From NCBI GenBank assembly GCA_047967505.1, contig CM106540.1: a DNA stretch of 64,000 nucleotides; one strand, 5' to 3'. A program made the position numbers and the translations under genes. Below the pieces are notes generated by a model. It was not told the origin of the DNA. It did no database searches and was given only the letters and a program-made list of their open reading frames with translations. Shown in pieces: positions 11,070 to 23,678 of the stretch (position 1 is its first letter; each line of letters opens with the position of its first letter). The stretch is from Dipteris shenzhenensis. Taxonomy: Eukaryota > Polypodiophyta > Polypodiopsida > Gleicheniales.

Positions 11070-11600
11070 TGTGTTCGGTGGGATAGGATGCAGGTGGTAT
11101 CCCGATGGATGTAGGGATGAGCTTAAAGCAACAGTTAGAGGGATAAATGGGCTCGGTAGGATAGAGACTAACACACCAGTCGGTGGAACAATTATAGTAG
11201 CGATGGGTGTGGGGTTAGTGAAATAGTAGCGCTCAAAGGGATAAGCTTACCGCACCGGTCGATGGGATATCAATAAAGTAACAGGAGGCGAGATATCTAG
11301 ATTGGCGGGATGCGAATATGGCCACGAACATGGGGATGACTGAAGACAACGATCGGCAGGATAACATTATAGCGATGCTCGCGGGGATAGACGCTATGGC
11401 CACAGGTCAAAGGTTGTCAGGATAATTAACTCTAACACGCATTTAATCAGGGTGACCAATTAGGACATGGTCAAAAGTTAGGTTGGCAGGATACGACTAT
11501 GGAACCGGGTCAATGGGGTTTGACCAATGAGATATGGCTATGGCAGCGGTCAGTAGGATAGCACTATCGCATCGACCTGTGGTGGGGATAGAGAAACACT
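11070..11600 (-). repeat. degenerate minisatellite, GGTCGGnGGGATA-type, in a gypsy leader
   Basis: A short core such as GGTCGGYRGGATA(g)nnCTATnGCA recurs many times at irregular spacing of roughly 30-60 bases (for example TCGGTGGGATAGGAT, TCGGTAGGATAGAGA, TCGGCAGGATAACAT, TTGGCAGGATACGAC, TCAGTAGGATAGCAC). It lies immediately downstream, in minus-strand sense, of a block shared with the leader of the gypsy element at 33240-33480. I therefore read it as a repeat inside a gypsy 5' leader. Confidence 0.6.
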
Positions 11601-11619
11601 ACATCGCCGATTGGTTTTT

Positions 11620-11830
11620 GGTGATTTTTGGGGGATTTTGAGTTTCTGTTCAGGTTTTTCTATGCCAGGGGGGGGCTACACTACCTAGTCTACCTACTCA
11701 ATGAAAAAAACTTGAAAGAAAAACACTTTTTGAATGCTAAAATGTAAGATTTCTTGAGGGGTGAGCTTTACCACACAAAACCACTTCGAAATTCAGCAAG
11801 AATCATCATTTTTTGTTGTTTTTTGTGTGT
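11620..11830 (-). mobile_element. conserved gypsy leader block, antisense
   Basis: The reverse complement carries AAATGATGATT, TTTCGAAGTGGTTTTGTGTG, AGAAATC, CAAAAAGTG, GTAGGTA..AGGT, GAACAGAAACTC and ATCCCCCAAAAA in the same order as 33295-33480 on the plus strand. That copy lies between an LTR/PBS and a gypsy Gag, so this is the 5' leader of a related element. Its LTR and Gag are not recognisable next to it. Confidence 0.55.
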
Positions 11831-11839
11831 TTAGACATC

Positions 11840-14180
11840 ATACACTCCTTAGCAATCTTACAAACTATCTTCCTACCAACTCAAAACACTAAAAAATATA
11901 AAAAACAAGATTCAAATGATAAAAAAGACTCTCCAACAGAAAATGACAGCTTTCCTAACTTTGAGCTGGAACTTGCAGACTGTGAGTTGGAACCTGCAAC
12001 TTGTGCCCGTTAGGCTGTAATCTTTGGGCTTGGGGTATTTGGGGCTCAAACTCCCTGAGCTTGTACTGTACTCCTTCTCAGTTGCAACCATTGAAGTAAA
12101 TCATGAAGCCTAATCACCTCTAATCATGCATTCGATGATTGTACTCTGTGGATGTTAACACATGCTTATTGCCTCTTGTTCTTCTGCACTAAGGTGTGTA
12201 TGTGATTGTTGTGCTGTTGACTTCCTTAGTTGATCATGATGTGTCTTGCAATTAATTAGAGTTGCATGTATTGGGAATAATCAGTAGAACATTATGTACT
12301 CCTTGCGACAATCACTTTGTATAACATGTAGGCATAGTAGGCTCGTTAATAGAAAGGGATTTCTAAATTTGGGAGACCTAGGAGGACAAGAGGGGGTTTT
12401 AAAAATACTTATTAGAATATAATTATTGTATCATGTGGATGTACAAAGGGGAATTTTTAATTCAAAATTACAACAAGTATACATATGAAAGAGGGGCGAA
12501 CAATTATGCAAAAAGATATAAAGTTTAATCTATAGGTATTTTTTATGTGTCCTTGCTTGGACATGCTTTATAGCTTTTTAGAGAGTGACCACCCCATGAT
12601 ATTCTCATAATCATCACAAGAAATGAGAGAACCTTAATGTTTTAGTGGGATTCCCTCTAGGCCGAGCCATAGATAATGCATGTAACATTTTCGGCTACAA
12701 GTGTCTTCATTGCATCTAAACTCTTCCTTCCAAATGATCATATTATTTTAGGACTACAATAAGATCTTACAATGTTGTGGTACTTTATACCAATAGATCA
12801 TGTATTAGCAGCATACGAGCATAGATTAAAGTTGATGATTGAAAATTTTTCATTTAAAAAGGATAACATTTTCATCTATAGTTGAACATGAACCCTAGGC
12901 TTTAACCATAATAGTTTGGGAGTGGTTAAGAAGCCTACTATTTGAGGAGTGGATTGGTTAAGTGCCAAGGCTAGGTTGTTCTTTCCATTTGGTCAGTCTT
13001 TATGTACTTGTTCCTATCCAAGATTTTCTTAGTCGAAATCAAAATACTAAATTTCTATTATATTATAGAAATATATTATTTAGTAAGAGTCTTATATGTG
13101 GTGAATCATGATGATGTTGATGTAAAGGCCTACTAACAACGAGATGTCATTTTCTTAACTAAACATAAGGCTATCAACATGCATTATTTTTAGATTATCG
13201 ACCAAACTAATAGATTATAACTTTTGGATTAACACTTGGGAGTTGGAATTAATGCACTAAGTGGTCCAAGGCATAATGCCCCACTATTGGGAGCTACAAA
13301 GGCTACAAGCAACTCGAAAGCAATCGATTAGTATTTGCCATGCAACAACTTTTAATGGGAATGGCTAAACATTTGACTCAATACAACGAAACCTACACTT
13401 AATCACTTCACTACTTGATTGCAATGGGATCTCAATGGGATTTTTAGACCTCATATGAGATCCAACAAGAGAAATTGAGTGCCATGTGAAAGTTTCTTTT
13501 TCTTTGTTTCTTTGAGGGTAGGGTACTCCAGCATCCCATTATAAGCTATTATTTACAAGGTTTTCAACATGCACATGGAAGCATTTTTGGCATTGCCTCA
13601 TGATTCATAGATAGGGAAATCCAACATTATCAAATAAATTAAATAGTACCCATCGTGTGCTTTAGACACATTCCTCAAATGGGCCCAGCACCCTTTGTAG
13701 AATTGGTGAGCCATCTAGCTTGTTGTACCATATACTAATCAAAATTGAATAATTTTAATGTGAAATCTAAATAAATGTATGTTTAAGATGATGTATCATT
13801 ATTTAAATATAAAAAGAATGAATAGCCAGGTCAGCCATAGAATCATCATCCACTAATGCTGTCAACTATTGAAAAGGAAATAAATTGTCAATCTCAGGAA
13901 TGACGTCCAAAGAAATTTACACTACTTAGCACTCGCGCTATTAGCACTCCCTCCTTTGGAGAGTGGATTCTAGCACTTGTGCTCTCTTGTTTTGGAAATA
14001 TTAAGTTTTTAATCTAATCTCTATTTTGGAAATAATAAGTATTTAATCTTATAATGGGTGGAGAATGATAACCACTTTTACGAAAGTGCGCATCCTTTTC
14101 TGTTGCTTGCCTTTTTCGCCAGGGCTACAGCCATTCATTCAGATACACTGTCTGTTCATCATCCTCGGATCATCCATTGA
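11840..14180. other. intergenic, no gene recognised
   Basis: AT-rich sequence with no reading frame, repeat or element that I can name. A short direct repeat (ATTTTGGAAATAnTAAGT, near 13993 and 14020) sits about 230 bases upstream of the CREG-like start codon. No convincing TATA box was found at a suitable distance. Confidence 0.4.
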
Positions 14181-14270
14181 ATGGGCATTGAAACGTTTTA
14201 CGCTGGTGCAGGCTGTTTTGTGAGCGTACTCTTCGTTTCTTGCCTCTCGAATGGCGCCTCCACTATGTAA
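14181..14270 (+). promoter_or_regulatory. upstream ORF overlapping the CREG-like start codon
   Basis: An ATG at 14181 opens a 29-codon frame that ends at TAA 14268-14270. It overlaps the main start codon (14251) in a different frame. If the transcript starts upstream of 14181, ribosomes using this ATG would bypass the main start, which usually lowers expression. The transcription start is unknown, so the role is conjectural. Confidence 0.35.
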
Positions 14271-14420
14271 TTTGCCTCCAGTTTCCCTTACATGCATATT
14301 CCTCCTCGTCCTCTTCCCGGGATCGCCGGCTACTGGAGTTCAAACCTCTCGGCCAGATCCCAATGACGCACATAAGATGGCACGTTGGCTCGTAGCCTCA
14401 AACTCGTGGGCCGTCATTAG
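14251..14420 (+). CDS. CREG: CREG-like gene, exon 1 (signal peptide)
   Basis: Encodes residues 1-56 plus two bases of Ser57. The donor is GTATTC at 14421. Without splicing, the frame would leave the family consensus right after NSWAVI, which marks the junction. Confidence 0.9.
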
Positions 14421-17400
14421 GTATTCTATGATAATTTCCAAAGCTGTCCTATCAGTTAGCGCGTGTCTTTCTACGCAATGTACGTAGAAAAGACGATGCT
14501 ATAGAAATTGAGCTCTGGCAGTTTAGAATAGCCTCGAGAGAGAAACTCATGGTCGATTAATCCTGTGTAAACGAAGTAACTGTTCTGAAATTGGAGTCAA
14601 TACGAATGTTAATTGTGCTTTGCTATGGAATGCAGCACAATCTCCCTCCACCTGAAAGGAGCACCTTGGGGGTAAGTCAAGTGACGGACTCGAACAAAGA
14701 CCGTTGTAACTGAAAGATATATCAGCTAAAAGTAATGCTAATTTGACTGAAAAGTACTCTTCTTCGAGGCAGAAACGTTGTAGACTTCAGTGATGGACCA
14801 CCTGAGAATTCGACGGGCATTCCTTACTTCTACTTGACAATGCTTGACCCGACTCCTCAAGACTTGACGGCTAATCCCAAATGCTCCGTTACCATCAGCG
14901 AGTCTCCTGTGGGCACCTGCGGAAGCACCGATGTTGAGGATCCGAGATGTGCCAAGATCACTCTTTACGGGCAGGTATTCTTCTTAGAAACGCATCAGAT
15001 TGCAGGCCTTCAGGTCTTTGTGAAACGGGATTTCATTCTAAAGTTTGTTGTAGATGGAGTTCCTGCACGCGAACACAACGGAGTCAAAATTCGCTGAGGC
15101 AGCTTTATTTTCGAAGCACCCACAAATGAAAGGTATCTCTTTAATATATCAAACCATAGAGACATACTCTACGTTTTGGGAAGGGTTAGTTTCCCTTTGT
15201 TTTTTTGTCAAACTAACCTTGCTAGACACTACCTACTTGTTTAATTTTGTGTTAAATGTTTAAAAAGAAAAAGAAAACAGCCGGCTTTTATTGATCGGGG
15301 GGATTCCCAAGAAAAGATCGCCTCATTTACATCATGGGAGCCTACGTTGGAAACCTAGCTAACATCACAAAGGCTATTACTGATCACTCTGAACCTGTTG
15401 CTGACAATAGAGATATCTGTCAACATCATTCTCACAAGGGCAAAATCACAGCTTTGTCGGTGAGACTTACTGCGAAATACTAATTGATTTCTTACCATCC
15501 ACATGGCTAACAAAACTATGGATCAAATGTATGGCCAACAAGCCACCAAAGTCAAATGTAGCCCTTTTGTGTCACTTGCTTGATATAATGTCCAATTCGA
15601 CATGAAGAGAAATGGCCCATTAAACTTGATTTGCAAATAGCTCCTTCCAACTGCCTCCAAAGCCCCCAAGACACTGGTCAAGCCCACACAAGATGTTGGA
15701 CATCCTCATTAGAACTTCCACACAAAGGACACCTTGGATCAAGTGACACCCACTCAGCCAACCATCCCCTCACCAACAGCCAGAGATGAAGCACCTTCCA
15801 AATAAGAAACCTGACTTTACCAGCCATACATCCTCTCCAAATAGTTTTCAACTTATCCCGCCACCATTTAGAACCTCGCCTAAGTCAAAGAGCACCACAT
15901 AAGTTGTAGTTGGGGCCAATACATGTTTGACAACCAATAATCTAGAATTCTAACCAATTATGATTCCATACCAAAATCTTAATGTCTATTGAAGCTTATC
16001 TTTAGACCAGTTGATCCTTTGTTGCAAAGTTATCCTCAATTCTAGAAATGGAAGTCTAGCTACCTAATAATGACTCCTCTCTCAATCCATTTGGCTGGCA
16101 AAGCACTAGCCAAAGCCAACATTCCATCTAAGGTAATTCTGAGGCAAATGATTTAACCTAGCTGCATATTTTGTGTTAGTTGTTAATGGACACTAAAGGT
16201 TCCTTTCGTTAGACTAGACTCCTTTAATTAAAGTAGGGCCCCATCGCTGGTTTTACCATCTTGTTTTTAAAAGAGAGAAGATATTATAGCCTTGAAATAT
16301 TCTCCCTCCCAACCTTGTCAACATAATTGGAATTCGAAAGATCCTTTAGTGCTTCATGTATGTATTTGAGGTTATTAAACACCCCTTCACCCCTTATGTA
16401 TACATTGACCCTAATAACATTCATCCCTTGGTTGTTTTCTTTTTAATGCCTTTCTTTTGAACAAGGCCACATTTTAGCAATATTAAATTTAAAAAACAGT
16501 GGGTTGGGCCCCAAAAAAGAGCACAAACACAAAAACACTTGATTTGTTCCATTCAAAGGCTAGATACATCTAGAGGCCCAAAATTACATTTATTGGTTGA
16601 ACTTATTGCATCTAATAGTAAAATTTATCCCCTCTTGATAGCATACATTTTGGGGAGTGATGGCCCAAGGGTCATTTCATTTTTGGTGTCTTTTCTTTTG
16701 TAAGAAGATAGTGCTCTCATAACTGATGATATCTAATTTCAAAAAGCCTGGTGGCTAGAGTATGTAACTAAGGGGTCTTCTAAGTACTTCTTGAATGCAT
16801 GTAGTATGGTTCATGTGGTATGGATAATGGGCTATATGCTATCACACCTAAGGTTGTTTTTTAAATTACTACTTCAATGCATGTAGCATGGTTCATGTGG
16901 TACTGATAATGGGGTGTATTTATTGGTGACACCCCATGTGTCCCCTCTCTGTGAACTTGAACTTTGCATTGATTTTTCACATAATCTATTGGATGCTTAT
17001 GCCCTCATTCACTAGTGAAAACTTTCATTAGGGTCTAGGATCAAGGGGTTAAGCAAATGAGGACAAACACTTTTTAGAACCTATAGATTTGCAGCCACAT
17101 GATGGACCCCCCCCACCGCTCTCTTTGAGCTTAAACTTTTGCATATGGATTCCTTCCATGGGTATTGAATCTTATTGAATGGCCAATATGTATGATGGTA
17201 TTTAAACATTAAATTTTCACATAATCAATTAGATGCTAAGAATAATTCCCTCATTCTATATTACCTATCTTGTATTAAGGACTAGGACCAAGGTGATCTA
17301 GCAAATAAATTTTTAGAATTTACAAAACTGCCACCACAATGGCTTGACATATAGAGGTGATGAAATGGGCTTAGTAGATTATATATGCACAATAATATTC

Positions 17401-20400
17401 CCATGCTCTCATGGATAGAATAACAAGTGACCGATTGTCATCATCAATCTCATCAATAGAATGTGAATGACCATCGAATATTTTTCAGCTTAAAAAGAAG
17501 TCCCACTATGCCCTTTTAGGCAATAGAAGTGTATTCCTAGCAAACAATCTACGTCTTCATGTAAAAAACAGATCATATTAAAGTTCATTCTAATTCCATT
17601 AGAAAAAATAAATAAGACTAGAGGGATGGACTTGATTCATTATCCAAAGTAGCAACAATTTGTTAACATCTTTATAAATTACTTATTTTCAACAAGCTCT
17701 CAAACTTTGTAACATAACTTGACTTTATTTTCAACAAGCTTTCATCAACTTCAAAGCTCTTTAAGAGATATAGAAATATTTAACTATACAACACTTTACA
17801 TGTTACATAAAAGCTAAATTATAAAATTTTTACAATTTTGTTAAATTCACTCAAAAAACATACAAGAAAAAGTTAAACTATGCCATCTAATTATTATATC
17901 CAAAGAGAAGTTTATTGAAGACATTAGAGAACTTTGTAACATAACTTGACTCTCTTTTATTTTCAACAAGCTCTCATCAACTTCAAAGCTCTTTAAGAGA
18001 TATAGAAATATTTAACTATACAACACTTTACATGTTACATAAAAGCTAAATTATAAAATTTTTACAATTTTGTTAAATTCACTCAAAAAACATACAAGAA
18101 AAAGTTAAACTATGCCATCTAATTATTATATCCAAAGAGAAGTTTATTGAAGACATTAGAGTGCATGATGTAGAGGGATGTAAATGGCTATTAGAGAACC
18201 TAGCCCTAATAAACATGTATATAACTTGTCCTTAATTCTTTTGAGTGTATAGTCTCTCTCTCTAAGTTGTCTTCTTTTTGCATGATCCATCAAAAGTCAT
18301 TATGCCATTATTTATACAAATCTATTTAAATAAATAAAATTTTCTCACATAGAGCATAGTCTTGGTATAGTTCATATCTAGCATAATGGACAACACAATT
18401 CATCTTCATTGAGAACACAAAATTTTGGGGCCTAACAAATAGGAAGTTATAGTTATGCATGAAACTTGATACTATGCCAATACAAGGTAGAGTTGTGTAT
18501 AGGTTGGTGAGCAACTTGAAAGGATATCATCAAACTCAATATTATATTATCATGATTGGGTATAGCCAGCTAACTATGAGAGTTTTTTTTGGACATGATG
18601 GGGCAAGTGTGGAAGTTGGCCAATATCAAATATTATGAAATTGATAGTGAAACCATAGTGATAATTAGTAATAGTTGAAGGTCTTACTAGTTTATCCACA
18701 TTTAAGTCCCAATTTTAAATACCTTTGGTTTTTCCTCCTCTTTTCATTCATCTTTAGGGCCATCCAACCCTTCCCGTTTTCCTTGATGGTCATATGCAAT
18801 AGCAAGGCTAAGGCACTAGAGGTCATCACTAAAGCTATTTTATCTTTGCTTTTGTGAGATCGGTTATCCCAATCTAATGTTTTGACTTTGTTCTTGGTTC
18901 CTCATCAACCTGTTGGCTTTAGTTCTAAATTTTGACATCTCATCAAAGAGACCATTGATGATGCTCTTGGAGAAAGTGGGGGCTTCTACACTGCTTCAAA
19001 ATAGCATGTACAAATGTGCCCCTACTCCATTTCCCTTGTACCTTTTAGTCTAGAGGTTGGTAGCCTAGTCAATGATGGCATTAGTGACAATATTTTCCCA
19101 TTTAATGCCTCTCCATGTGTCATATTCATAACTTTTTGGATGAGATGCTATGTGACATTTTTGTTTGTACTCACTTGGAGAGGAACACAAAAATTTATTT
19201 GTATCAAGGTCTTTTGCATTGTTCAGCCAGCCATTCATTTTCCTTGAACTAGTCTTCATTGTTTTCAGTGAATGGGTCCATGGTGGTCTCTCTTGGGTTT
19301 GACAACTTCAGTCATGCTGCGACTAAGTTCTTCTATAACTATGACCCATCTCCCTACTCCCTCAAAGGCCATTTCAGCCAAGATATATGAGTTGAGGGCA
19401 TCTTCCTAGCATCTACTACTAGGTCTCTATTATAGAATTGTATCTAGGAGAGGGATTGGAGCTCATCTAAGCTAGTTAGCTTGAACTACACCTTGGCTAT
19501 TGGTGGGTAATCTTGATCTATTGGTGAGATCACCTCTAGCCCCTCTAGCTTTTCTACTCAGAAGAGTTTGGATGTTCTGTTGGTGATCTTTCCTTCTTTT
19601 GTTGGAATACAACCATCATGATAAAAAAATGTAAGGCTTGTGGATGATGGGGAAGATTTGGTAGTTATGGAGAGGGTGGATGGGGAGTAGGAGGATTTCT
19701 ACAGTTTGTAAGATGCAATTTTTTTGAGTTTGACTTGGGCCTTATAATCTGTTATTCTTAGAGTTATCTTCTACTAAGACAGCCTCTCAAAGGTCAATGT
19801 GCACCACCACTGTCACTCTCTTTTGTGATTAGGATTTCTATTGAGAGAGGTACCCCCTTGACTGCTCCACTCTTTTGGCTACTCATGCCCCCTTGTTCTC
19901 ATTCTACATGCAGTTCCTCCCCTAAATTTTGATTGGATCGATGATGGGGTTGGTTTGGTTTAGCACTTGGTTTAGCACTCATCCCTCTATGGCTTGGTGG
20001 TGGTGCCGCATTCCTCTAGTATTTCAGCCCAAGTTTAGCCCATGAATTGTTTTGGTTTAGCACTCATCCCTCTATGGCGACTTCGTGGTGGTGCCGCATT
20101 TCTCTAGTATTTCAACCCATGAATTCTACTTGAACAACTTGGCTCTATGGTTTGGACCCTTGGATTTCCTCTCTACCTTCATTTTTTGTGAGGCTCTCCT
20201 TTCGCTACATGCACCCACACTGGCTTCTACTCACAACAAGGCATCAATCCAAACCCCCTATGACAAATTTCATTGTGAGGAGTCTTTTTCCAATGTAAGA
20301 GGTGTCTTCCCCCCTTGTAGACCTTTGGATTTAATTCCTTCTTAATAGTGCCTTGACAAATTGGTATTTGCACTTTGTGCTCCTCTTGGTTATTGTCAAG

Positions 20401-23400
20401 GTCTCTACCCCCAAGTCATGAATTACTTTGGCACCCTTCACCCAATAGCATGGGGTATCATCCTTTGTGTTTAATCAATACTATATTGAAGGTAACAATG
20501 AGGTAGGAGACACTAACCTTCATGAACACATCCCAATCCCTATTTTCCATTCTCATCTTCAATGATGAAGGCTTCAGATCCTTTACTTTGATCCTTTGCT
20601 TAACTTATGATGTTCAACCCCCAAACCTCCATCTACTATCACACCTTGCACCTTATAATTACAAATCTTGATGCCAATCATAGGAACCTCTTCATCTAGA
20701 TCTTGGTTTTAGTCGCTTGAGTCACTGATGTAATAGGGGCAACTTTGCTTCATTGCTTTAGTGCTTGGTCTTGGGAGAACTTTGTCCTACAGGGAAAGAG
20801 TTCCTTTAGGTGGCCAATGGTGATCATTATGTTCAGTTCCTTAAATTTTCCCCATGCCCATTTGTCCTTCGCATGCCTCACTCAATGGTTTCCTTCTTCT
20901 TCAATGGGGCTTTGCTATCCTCTACTATTTTTTTGTCTTTTAGTTTGCTTCTCTCCTAGTTGACCCAAAGTGTTTACCTCTTGGCTAGTCATTGCCCCTA
21001 TCTTTCTCTCTTCTAGTTTTTTGTCTTTTTTGGTTCAATATTATGTTGAACCTTGCAATCTTGTGACCACTTGTGTCCACTTCAATGCTCACAACACTTG
21101 CTTGGGATGTGTGGTCATCATTGTCACATGATTTTTGTAGCATGTCTAACTCCTTCTTCCATAATCAAAACTCATTTTTTCAATGCCCTTCATTTTCATA
21201 AAAGAAGAATGCCATGGTGGTTAGTGGCCTTGCTCCTTAACCTTCATACATTCTCTTTGGTTCTTGCACTACTTGATTTCCCTTGGTGTTCATCTTTCTC
21301 TTGTTGTACTAGCATTCCTCATCGATATGGCTTGGATGGTTATAGGTGTGGCAAAATCTATCTGATTCACACTCGTTTTTTGTGGCCATTTGTTTTGGAT
21401 TTGTGGCACCAAACTTCCTCCTCCTCTAGGGGCCCTCGTTTGCTCATTTCTTTGAGAAGATTCTTGAGCTCATCTTTTTTCTCTTTGCTCCTCAGATAGT
21501 CTACTTCTTCCTTTGGGCTCAAACTTCCCCTTCTCCAATGCAACTTCTTTAACAAACAATTCATCACACATCCTCACTAATTGCATTTTTTCCCTTTTGG
21601 TGTAGCCTTGGTCCCAAATCAAGGTTGCTCATCAACTAGGACCTCAACAACATTTTGACTTGCAAATTGTTCAGCTAATTCATGAGCACCTTCATTTTTG
21701 TAACAAAAAAATACACATTTTTTTCATTTGTTGGTGGAGGTCATTGATCTTTAGCAACATGATTTCCTTTCTAAATTTTTGTTTGAAACTTTTCATGAAC
21801 ACAGCCTTCAGGTCATCCCACATCTTGAACTATCTATTTGGGTGCTTGTCATACCATTTAATGTCCTTCTTGGGAATGGTGGTGGGGAAGTACAACAAGT
21901 ACCCCTACTCACAATGAATTTGCAAAGTTGTTTCTAGCCTTAGAAATTTCTACATATGGGTTTGGGGACTCTCTCCCTCATTCTTATTGAGGCTTTGAAA
22001 TTTCACACATATCCTTGGTCCTCATTCTTGATCTCGGCTTCTTGGTGGAGTCATGCTACATTGTCTTTCCCTTTGTTCTTCTCTTCTCTCATCTCTCTAG
22101 TCTTCGTAGCACTGATTTGTCTTCTTCATTGATGGTTTCTAACCTTCTTATGAGATTTTGAGTTTTATGGACAATTGCTCCTTAGTTGTGCATATCGCAT
22201 ATGTTGCCTTGGTATTTCATTTGGTGGCCCCATCATCAACTGTTACCAAACTACTGGCACTCTACTAACTTCTCCATTGCACGTAACTTTATTGTCCTCA
22301 TAGAATTGCCAAATGATAATGTTCAAAATGGTAACCCAAAGCTCCTAACATAGACTGCATGCTTTCTATTCAACTGGTCATTCCATGTGGTCTTCACTCA
22401 TCTGGATGGTAGGGCAATTTCTATTTCTAGGTAATCAGGAGTGGTGCAGTGATATGATAGCTAGAGAGGTGGGATCAAGTATAAGTGAGAGCACAACTAG
22501 AACCAAGAACATGAGGAGATTATTGGCACTCAAAGAGAATCCAAAAGTAATCAACCAAAAAGAGGGAGAGAATTGTATTTCTTATGGCCAATTGGCTATA
22601 TAAAATAGTGCATTGTTGCATTTGATGACCTAGTACCTTTCCCAAAATGATGAACCTTTCCTATTTTGATGTGTGGATTATTTATATCAAGAAGGAATAT
22701 AACATTTGATGGACCAAGGTGCTGAGTACTACCTCCCACCTTTATGATGATTGAATTTTTAATTGTTTGACCCTAATATCTACCCATTGCAAATTTGATT
22801 TGGTCATCAGATCACTTGCTCCATGTCTAACAACCTACCACTTAAGCACCATAGGTATTGACTTCTATATAACCAACATTGTCCCTTATGCTTACTCTTG
22901 TCTGAATAGTGTATTGGCGGATGACATGGGCTGGCAGGTTCATTGTCGTACTTCACCGTTGTCCATTTGTATAACTATTATTTTTCCTTGTGTTTACTTA
23001 TGCTAGAATGGTGCTTTAGTAGATGATATGGATTGTTGGGTTCATTGTGCTTATCGATTCACCAGCCCCTTTGCCACTTTTCTAATCAGATATTTTGAGC
23101 ATAAGGAGCATGTACCAAATTATACTTGCTAACTTTAGTAGTTAACTCAAAACCCTTGACTTTTTAAGAAATGGCCAAAGTGAAGCTACGGATGAGAATT
23201 TCATCACCTATGATTCAATCAAAATGATTGAAAATCTAAGAAGGATAGTTAACCATAGTAGACTTATATTGAGGAACCTCATTCTATCTTGTAGGTATGC
23301 TAGATGACTCTAGCCAATCATCGACCCTTTTGGAGTATACTTCCATTCATCTAGCTAATCATGGATGGCTTCTGCCCTTTTCGAAGTCTGCTTCAACCTT

Positions 23401-23635
23401 GTCACACACATGCACACACGGACACACACATGTGCATGCACACACACACACATGCACACACCCACCCCAATGCATGTGCATGCACATGTTCACACATATG
23501 CATGTGCATGCACACGTTCACACATATGCATGAATGCATGTTCACACACACATCTTTTTTTTTGTCAACTACACACACACGTGCATGCATGCATGAATAC
23601 ACACACATGCACACAGTAACGCACGCGCACACACA

Positions 23636-23678
<43 letters not shown>

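Noticed and set aside
14834-15097. Reading through the intron after exon 3 of the CREG-like gene
   Set aside because: The frame stays open past 14974, but that translation leaves the family consensus, whereas splicing 14975-15053 restores it exactly.
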